Assembly (NCBI RefSeq): GCF_014356525.2 | Contig: NC_052516.1 | Span: 29,123,973 to 29,187,972 of the forward strand | Direction: 5' to 3' | Origin: Nilaparvata lugens | Lineage: Eukaryota; Arthropoda; Insecta; Hemiptera; Delphacidae | DNA length: 64,000 nucleotides | In this document: one piece after another, positions 57,257 to 64,000 of the stretch | How the letters are laid out: each line of letters opens with the position of its first letter | Position numbering within the stretch: the stretch's first letter is position 1 | The notes under the pieces: model-generated | Told to the model about the DNA's origin: nothing | Databases searched by the model: none | Seen by the model: the letters and a program-made list of their open reading frames with translations, nothing else | Position numbers and translations under genes: made by a program

Positions 57257-59675
57257 GGACATTACCGTTCCAAATTTCACTGTTAACTTGAGCCGATAGT
57301 CCTAGTAGTTCTGTTTCGTGAAGCTATATGACGCCGGTAGTCTCTCATACTTTTTACAGTCTACTCTATTTAACAAAGTTTTTTCTTTTGACTATATCAA
57401 TGTAATGGATAGAATAATGTAGAAAAATAACATTTCAAGCATTCATTTTTTTTATAGGGCTACTACTATTATATTGAGATGAAATAAAAATCATCCAGTA
57501 CCTTTTTTATATTTTGTGAATGCAGATGAAGATGTTTCGAAAAGAGCCATTTTGAATGCAATTGAATGAATTTCATTTTGTCTGCTTTTTCATAATTGTG
57601 CCGGGCACTGTCTTTAATTCAGGCCTTTTCCCTAGTTATAATAGTAAATTTAATACGCAATAGACTAGAGCCATTATTGTAAGTGAGTTAGCGAAATAAA
57701 TTATTTTCTCTCTCTATTATGAACGGCCATGACTTCGAGTTTCCCATGATAGATATTTAAAAATTGTGGCTCCGAGTCGTCGAGGAATGTAGATTATGGA
57801 ATTATCTCTAAAACTTAGCCTTCTTGTCGCGACATAAAATGCGATAAGTTGGAAAACAGCAAGCATTGAAATTATAACAAACTACCGATTTTGCAGTTAC
57901 TATTTGGTCCAAAGGCTGTAGAAGCCACGCGACGATTGGTCAAATTGATTCCATTCGCCCAATAGGAGACCTGTTTCTAAATACAGTAGTGGGGATTCCC
58001 CAGCCGCGCAAGACCAGATTACGTTTCGGAGGACACTTTGCTAGGAGCACTACGAGAGTAAAGATGTAGTCACTATGTTTCGCCCTTTTTGGGCAGGTTT
58101 ATAAGTTTATTTCAGTAGTTAATGTAGGAGCTAGTTTTATTTTTTATTAATGTTCAAATTTACTAGTAGTGCCATGTCCTGAAAGGTTTAATTGTGTTTC
58201 TTCATCATGTACGAATAATTGTTTCTTCAAATAACCGCTAAGCGGTTCATGTGTGTCCCCAAACCAACTTCTTGTACTACCACCCCTTTGGTTCCGCAAC
58301 TTTATGTAAAACCGCTTCAAGACACCCGTTCAGACGACAGGTCTAGGGACGTAAGAGGACGTCGCCGTCAAGCCAAATTCAACCGGTAAAAGCTCACCGC
58401 CAAAAACAAGGTACTGTAACCCCGACGATAAAGCAACGTACAAACCAACGAAAGTGCAGTGTAGTGAAACAAAGGTTCATTCGAGAATGTCAATAAAAAG
58501 TGGGGATTCAAAATTATTATGAAATGGGTTATATGGGTTACTATCGACGAAATTTGGGTTCAACGGGTTTTTTTCTTTCTTGAGTAATTTCATGTTGAAA
58601 TTGATTGGTTATTTTATGACTGATCTTGTTTGGTTTTGTGACGTATTGCTATCTAAACGGGGATAGTAATGCGCCCCCGAATCAGATGAAGAATGTCAAC
58701 AAAGTAACATGATATTGTTGTTTCTGTTGTTCGATTTTAGCTGCCAATGTTTATTGAAACTGTTTGTATTTTTCTATTATTTCAAATTGTAGTGTTATTC
58801 TATAGTATAAACCTATTAAATCAGGCATGGCAAGATTAATTGAAGTTTTCTTGACTCTAGCCCGTTCACCTGCATGAATTAGGTATAGACTCAGGTATTT
58901 TCTAGATGTGCCGGCCTATTTCTAAATTCTAAATTTTATTCAAAATTATCTTCTGAGGCACACAACTGCGCCGACTCTGCTGTCTAGAGATATTTAAATC
59001 TCTGGAATTCAAATTTTCTAAAAAATTAAATTTTTCATAACTTACTCTAATAATACTAGATCAATTTTTCTGAGTCTATACTTAATAATTCATTCTGTGA
59101 ACGTGTTCACTGTCAATATTTTGGGTTTGGAGTTGAATGAATAATTTATTGTTGCTACTCCAATTTTTCTGAAGTTTAAATAATTGTAGATGAAACAGGA
59201 AAGTTATTCAGTTATGTTAAACCATTAAAATGATAATCTTTTGAAGTGCTTAAAGATAAAGTCAAGTATCATTGATGCTTAAGTTGAAAGTATTCTGAAA
59301 CTTCATATTGAAATTGATCATTGATATTGAAAGGTTTAACGTTAGAATAAAAATGAGTAGAAGAAACTAGGACATGTGAGAAAAAACTGATTCTAAGTGC
59401 TGAATAAATTTTTTGTATTCTGTAATTCCGTGAATGATGATAGAAATTATTGTAATGTCAACGTACGTATTCTGGTCTCACGCATCGGGTACTTGAGTAT
59501 CATCATAGTATAGTAGAAAGGAAAGTGAATATTGAGAGATTTTAGTTTAAAACCTGAATAATAATTTATTAGTTGGAGAAATTAGAAAACGTGAAACTGA
59601 TTCCAAATTAATGCTAAATTTGTGATAAGGTTAATCTTTTGTAAGTTTGTGCGAAGGGATTGAAATCGTAACACT
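57257..59675 (+). mobile_element. Ty3/gypsy element, presumed 5' LTR and leader
   Basis: The 149-bp repeat unit breaks off at about 57256, and composition turns CpG-richer from there to about 58500. Downstream is gag, so this must hold the 5' LTR, primer-binding site and leader. With only one LTR in the window I cannot fix its limits, and I found no convincing tRNA primer-binding site. 58600-59675 is AT-rich leader without open frames. Confidence 0.5.
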
Positions 59676-60305
59676 ATGGCTTCCAGCCCGCGTTCCCCGG
59701 CCATCAGCCCGGTTAAGGTTAATTTTTGGGATGTCAAAGAGGACATAGAAAAAAATTTCGATCTTGGTCTTTTGTATTCGCGTAGTATCAATCCAAACTA
59801 TCTGCTAAAAGGGGAATTACTTTTCGAACTCAATTCATTCGGTTGGTCTAGTAATGTTGATTGTGATGTCGCTAATTTGAGACAACAATACCGTCAAATA
59901 CGCGGTGAGGGTAGTGGTAGAATCCATCGCGCGGTGTATGATGAAGACAGGTCCCGACTCGAATTAAAGAGTATCAATGAAATTACTGCTAAAATTGATG
60001 AGTGGTTACCTCAACTGAAAACTGGTTCCGATGCTGAAAAGAAAGAATCGTTCAATCGAATAGTGAACCAATTCTTACACGTATTGAATAGAATTATTCA
60101 CCTGTCTCATTATGCTCAGGAGAGGTCTGATTCCGAACTGATTAACGAAATCCAGAAACGCCTTGCAACCCTGGAGGCGGCTTACCCCGTTATGTTGCAA
60201 GTACAAAAGGAGGTCAAAAGTCGCGCCCCGTCCCCAGCTCCGGTAGTATTCACCACCCCTGTCTTAAGTCCATCGCTTTTTGATTTCCGGGGACAAGTGG
60301 TGTAG
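59676..60305 (+). CDS. Ty3/gypsy gag, N-terminal part
   Basis: ATG at 59676 opens 209 codons (MASSPRSPAISPVKVNFWDV, ...) ending at TAG 60303. Its predicted helical, charged N-terminal region has no named domain. The frame that continues gag is open from 60284 and lies one base back, so the two parts overlap by only about 20 bases around a G4 run (60289-60292). A one-base loss in this copy is the simplest explanation; a programmed -1 shift is less likely because no slippery heptamer is present. It forms the virus-like particle precursor together with the next entry. Confidence 0.75.
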   Translation: MASSPRSPAISPVKVNFWDVKEDIEKNFDLGLLYSRSINPNYLLKGELLFELNSFGWSSNVDCDVANLRQQYRQIRGEGSGRIHRAVYDEDRSRLELKSINEITAKIDEWLPQLKTGSDAEKKESFNRIVNQFLHVLNRIIHLSHYAQERSDSELINEIQKRLATLEAAYPVMLQVQKEVKSRAPSPAPVVFTTPVLSPSLFDFRGQVV

Positions 60306-61384
60306 ATAAAGTAGATGTAGGAAAAGTAGAGGTCCCCGCCCCACCACCAGTTTCTAATGAACACGGCGACACAGAGCACATTCCACCTGCATTGGTTATC
60401 GCACCGAAAGAAACTCAAACTTTTGATTCATGCTTGGGACTGAACCCTAACAGTATACGCATTGAATGCCCCCGTCAATTTGTTCCGATTAGGCAATCAG
60501 TCAGTAATATCACGTCTACTAGGGCGCTACCTCAAAGTGTACCTCAATCAGGCTATACACCGGTGTTCAATACGATTTATAATCGTCTCCCTAACCCGAT
60601 CGAACATTTATTGCGTGATTTGCCACACACTGATGGTTTAGTCGTGGACAAATTGTTGAAATTCATCGCTCTGTCATTAAAAATTTCAACTCAGTTCGAT
60701 TTGCCGGATGTACAATTGTTCCAGATCCTTCAACCTTTCTCTCTAGGACCTCTAGCCGATCGCATAAATTTTGCTATTAATTCTAATTATACATTTGATC
60801 AGTTTCATGCTGAGGTTCTAAAATATTTTGTGCCGCAAAGATTATTGGCCGTCATTGAAAGGGAGGAATTCTACCGACTCCAGAGAACAGGCGAACCGTT
60901 GTCCGCCTACATAGTATCAATTAAAGAGGCCGCGAAATTATTACGTTTAAATTTAATCGAATGTGAAATTGTGAATACCATTTGTTCGGGACTTAATCCT
61001 GCCGAAAGATCCAGACTTATCTTCCATAGTCGTCCTCAGACATATAAAGAATTGATTGATATGAGCGTACAAGCTCAAAACTTGAGTTTCGCCGATGAAG
61101 AAAGAAACCGAGTTGAACGGCCTAGGAACGATAATTATAGGTCAGGTCCTAACCCGCCTAGTAGGAGTAATGAACAACTTGAACAAAGGTGTTTCTATTG
61201 TAAGAAAGTTGGTCATATTGCTCGATTCTGTCATTCTAATCCCAACAACTCACGTTTTCGAAATAACAATAATGCCCAAGGTCAAACACAAGTTTCCTTT
61301 ACTAAGCGTGACAATGAGGTGAAATGTTATACTTGTAATAAGATCGGTCATTATTCGCGCGATTGTAGAAACCGGAAAATATGA
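60302..61384 (+). CDS. Ty3/gypsy gag, capsid and nucleocapsid part
   Basis: Continues gag in the -1 frame. It has a Pro-rich linker, then a retrotransposon-gag-like capsid helix region (IEHLLRDLPHTDGLVVDKLL ... EEFYRLQRTGEPLSAYIVSI ... CSGLNPAERSRLIF), a basic linker and two CCHC zinc knuckles: C-x2-C-x4-H-x5-C at 61190-61231 and C-x2-C-x4-H-x4-C at 61325-61366. It ends at TGA 61382-61384. The first in-frame ATG is internal, and the part upstream of it is clearly coding, so it is a continuation and not an independent ORF. Confidence 0.85.
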   Translation, partial: VDKVDVGKVEVPAPPPVSNEHGDTEHIPPALVIAPKETQTFDSCLGLNPNSIRIECPRQFVPIRQSVSNITSTRALPQSVPQSGYTPVFNTIYNRLPNPIEHLLRDLPHTDGLVVDKLLKFIALSLKISTQFDLPDVQLFQILQPFSLGPLADRINFAINSNYTFDQFHAEVLKYFVPQRLLAVIEREEFYRLQRTGEPLSAYIVSIKEAAKLLRLNLIECEIVNTICSGLNPAERSRLIFHSRPQTYKELIDMSVQAQNLSFADEERNRVERPRNDNYRSGPNPPSRSNEQLEQRCFYCKKVGHIARFCHSNPNNSRFRNNNNAQGQTQVSFTKRDNEVKCYTCNKIGHYSRDCRNRKI

Positions 61385-61390
61385 CTAGGA
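61379..61390 (+). promoter_or_regulatory. candidate leaky stop (TGA-CTAG) between gag and pol
   Basis: The gag stop is TGA followed directly by CTAG, and pol continues in the same frame with no start codon until about 30 nt further. UGA-CUA(G) is the best-known readthrough context in animal and viral mRNAs. It would let a minor share of ribosomes make Gag-Pol. The alternative is a simple CGA-to-TGA mutation in this copy. Confidence 0.5.
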
Positions 61391-64000
61391 CAAACAAAAG
61401 AAAAACGTACCGCTTCCATGATAGTTAACCAGTCTGACAAAAATTCCACCTATTCGCCTCAGTGTTATATCCAACGGGCTAGACGACATGGTGTTAAGAA
61501 AAGCACTAAGAAAAGGGTTAGTAGGTCAAGAAAAAAAAGACACCCTTCCCACGGAAAGATTAGAGGTTTGTGCAATAATGTAATTCCTTTTATTTCCTGT
61601 TATTTAGGGTCTCCTAAAATACGGTCTGTTGCTTTAATTGATTCTGGAGCCATACGCTCGATTATTTCAAGAAAGGTTTATGATAGCCTAGTGTCGAAAA
61701 TTCCGAATCTCATTACTCAGAAAGAAAACATTAGTTGTACAACTGCCAACAACACGCAGCTATTGCTTCATGAGTCGGTAATACTAAAAATCAAGGTAGA
61801 AAATTTCAGCTGGTATTTCAAATTCTTCATTACCAATGATGTACCTTTTCCAATGATTTTAGGTTGTGATTTCATAAGTTATTCCAAATTAATACTTGAC
61901 TTGTTTAATAGAAGATATTTCTTTGGTTTCAAACCCAATTACAAATTCAAATTCGAAGAAGATTGGAAAGCAAAGTGCTCTGAACCTGTAAACTCTATCG
62001 CCGTGACAGAAGTTGCTGATAACTTATCGCATCTTGAACAATCCCAGTTGGAAGGAGTTCTTAATGAATTTAAAGATGTGTTATCCAAAAAATTAGGCAA
62101 AACTAATCTTACAGAATACAAGATTCGGTTAACTTCCACCGAACCCGTAAGAAGACCCCCATATCAATTAAATCCAATGAAGATGGAAATTGTTGAAGAA
62201 AAAATTAAGAAGATGTTAGCTGAGGGTGTTATTGAGCCAGGGATCTCAAATTATTCATCCCCCTGTTTCCTAGTAAGTAAATCCAGTAAAGACAATTTGA
62301 ATAGTGATTCATGGCGACTTGTCGTTGATTATCGTTTCTTAAACAAAAAGGTGTCGTTAGATTCAGTCCCATTACCAAACATCGAAAATTGCTTCCACTT
62401 TTTCAATGGTGCTAAATACTTCTCAGTACTGGATTTGAATCAAGCGTATTATCAAATCCCCCTTGCTAAAGAAAGTAGACACTTAACTACGTTTTGTACT
62501 ATGCGAAATACTTATCAATTCAAGCGTATTCCGTTCGGGCTGGCTACCGGTGCACAAGCACTTTCTTCGGTATTAGACCGACTGTTTGGAGATGTGAAAT
62601 ATAAGTTTGTCTTTCATTATTTGGACGATATAGTTATCTACTCTAAAGATTTTGATTCACACCTGGCACATATTGAGGCCGTACTGCTCCGCTTACGTGA
62701 AGCTGGTTTCACCGTCAATCCGGAAAAGGCTCTATTTGCAAAAAAACAGATTTCGTTTTTGGGTCACCTGATCAACCAAGATGGTATTTCTATTGATCCT
62801 TCTCGCACCAAGAATATTCGTGAATTTCCTACTCCCAAAAATCAAAAAGCTATCGCTCGTTTCATCGGGATGGTGGGCTACTTTCATAAATTTATCCCTA
62901 GATACGCTGAGATCGCCGCACCGCTCAATGATCTTCGAAAAAAAAATTGTAAATTTATTTGGGATGAAACTCATGAGCAAGCCTTTCAAGGGTTGAAAAA
63001 GGCCATATCTTGTCCTCCTATTTTGAAGACGGCCGATTTCTCTAAGCAATTTGTTCTCCAAACGGATGCCTCTTCAACGGCCATATCTGCTGTACTTTCT
63101 CAGGAATTTGACGGTATTTTTCACCCTATTGCTTATGCCTCAAAGAAACTGAGTCAACAGGAGTGCAAATATTCAACCTACGAGCTTGAATGTCTAGCGG
63201 CGATTTACGGGATGGAAAAATTTAGATTGTACCTTCAACATTCCAAATTTAAATTATTGACTGATAATTCTGCTCTAACTTGGATGCTCAATAACCCCAA
63301 AAATACGGGAAGAATTGGCAGATGGATTTTGAAATTGTTAACCTACCAATTCGAAGTCACCCACATACCCGGGCGATTAAATGTAGTGGCCGATTGCCTT
63401 TCAAGAATGTATCAGGATGAAATTAGTACCGAAGAAACTCCAGAAAGTTCAAAATTTGAAATCGAACCTCTGTTTAGTATGGTGAATTCGTTGAAGTTGT
63501 CTGATTTCCCTCTAGTCTTCACCGATATTAGAGTTCATCAAGACAATGACCCCTTTTGTAAAGATATTCTCGAAAAGATTGATAGGAATGAAGAACAATT
63601 CCCGTACAGTTTACGGAAAGGTGTTCTAGTTACTGAAGTTAGGACTAGCGATCAGCTGAAGATAGTAGTTCCTAGAATTCTCATCCCCCTTGTATTCAAG
63701 TATTATCATGAGACCTCCATTGGTGGACACTTGGGCCTTGCAAAGACCACACATAAGATTCTAGAACATTTTTATTGGCCCGGACTTAGAAAGGATATTG
63801 CCCAACTTGTAAAGTCATGTGATATTTGTGGACGTAGCAAACCTTCCACTAAACAAAATTATGGTTTTCTTGCTTCTAGAGTTGACAATGAACCATTAGC
63901 TCGTTTCTATTGTGATTTAGTAGGCCCGTTAGTCAAAACTACTGAGGGATATACTCAGATTCTATCTTGCGTTGATTCGTTTACTAAGTTTTGTTGGTTA
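61385..64000 (+). CDS. Ty3/gypsy pol (protease, RT, RNase H, integrase), cut by window end
   Basis: It lies in the same frame as the gag C-terminal part, immediately after its TGA, and is open to the last base. Domains in order: aspartic protease with ALIDSGA (active-site codons 61640-61651); reverse transcriptase with VVDYRFLN, SVLDLNQAYYQIPL, RIPFGLATGA and the YLDD catalytic box (62618-62629); RNase H with QTDAS, YELE and LTDNSAL (63053-63271); integrase HHCC zinc finger (about 63706-63828, H-x-H-C-C including SCDICGR) and the start of the catalytic core (FYCDLVGPL, first acidic residue at 63913). The rest of integrase and the 3' LTR lie beyond 64000. No stops or frame breaks were found, so this copy may be young. 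Clade within Ty3/gypsy not assigned. Confidence 0.93.

Noticed and set aside
58490..58560. primer-binding site and LTR boundary of the retrotransposon
   Set aside because: TGGGGATTC and TGGGTTCAACGGG were considered, but neither matches a tRNA 3' end I can name or follows a clear CA end; without the 3' LTR it cannot be decided.

Overview
This is AT-rich nuclear DNA from an insect. Three things point that way: a spliced gene of the Hippo-pathway family VGLL4/Tgi, with the three PPxY motifs known from the fly protein; long introns packed with short transposable elements, microsatellites and foldback elements; and a Ty3/gypsy retrotransposon. The repeat content (Helitron-like, foldback and RTE/CR1-type elements, the recurring word TAGGCCTA) would fit a hemipteran, but that is inference. 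No bacterial, viral, CRISPR, rRNA or free-standing tRNA gene was seen.

One host gene runs left to right through most of the window: a Tgi/VGLL4 orthologue. I assembled it by hand from splice sites with compatible phases: exon 1a (14206-14300), exon 2 (49679-49808), exon 3 (51251-51402), exon 4 (54576-54815) and terminal exon 5 (56105-56310). The coding exons join into an uninterrupted 272-residue protein. PPxY motifs, which bind WW domains such as those of Yorkie/YAP, lie one each in exons 1a, 2 and 3. The two Tondu (TDU) motifs, which bind TEAD/Scalloped, lie in exons 4 and 5. A second first exon (1b, coding part 32847-32913) has the same splice phase, sits behind a textbook CRE/CCAAT/TATA/Inr promoter (32224-32350), and would give an isoform with one PPxY fewer. 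At the far left (1-211) there may be a non-coding first exon.

Layout. 1-14 kb: a tandem array carrying a nested ~855-bp element, a microhomology-joined duplication, purine/pyrimidine tracts, foldbacks and a Helitron-like element. 14-32 kb: intron 1a with foldbacks, SINEs, tandem repeats and an RTE-type LINE end. 32-33 kb: alternative promoter and exon 1b. 33-49 kb: intron with a CR1/Jockey-type LINE end, an unexplained coding-like island, pyrimidine-rich DNA, a Helitron, a nested insertion and a 123-bp minisatellite. 47-54 kb: three copies of a long repeat, two in opposite orientation flanking exons 2-3. 56-57 kb: the gene's 3' end and a 149-bp tandem array. 57.3-64 kb: a Ty3/gypsy retrotransposon (gag, then pol to the window edge).

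In the retrotransposon, gag carries a one-base frame break near 60289. Gag and pol lie in the same frame, separated only by a TGA codon followed by CTAG, which is the classic leaky-stop context. Pol is otherwise open to the window end.
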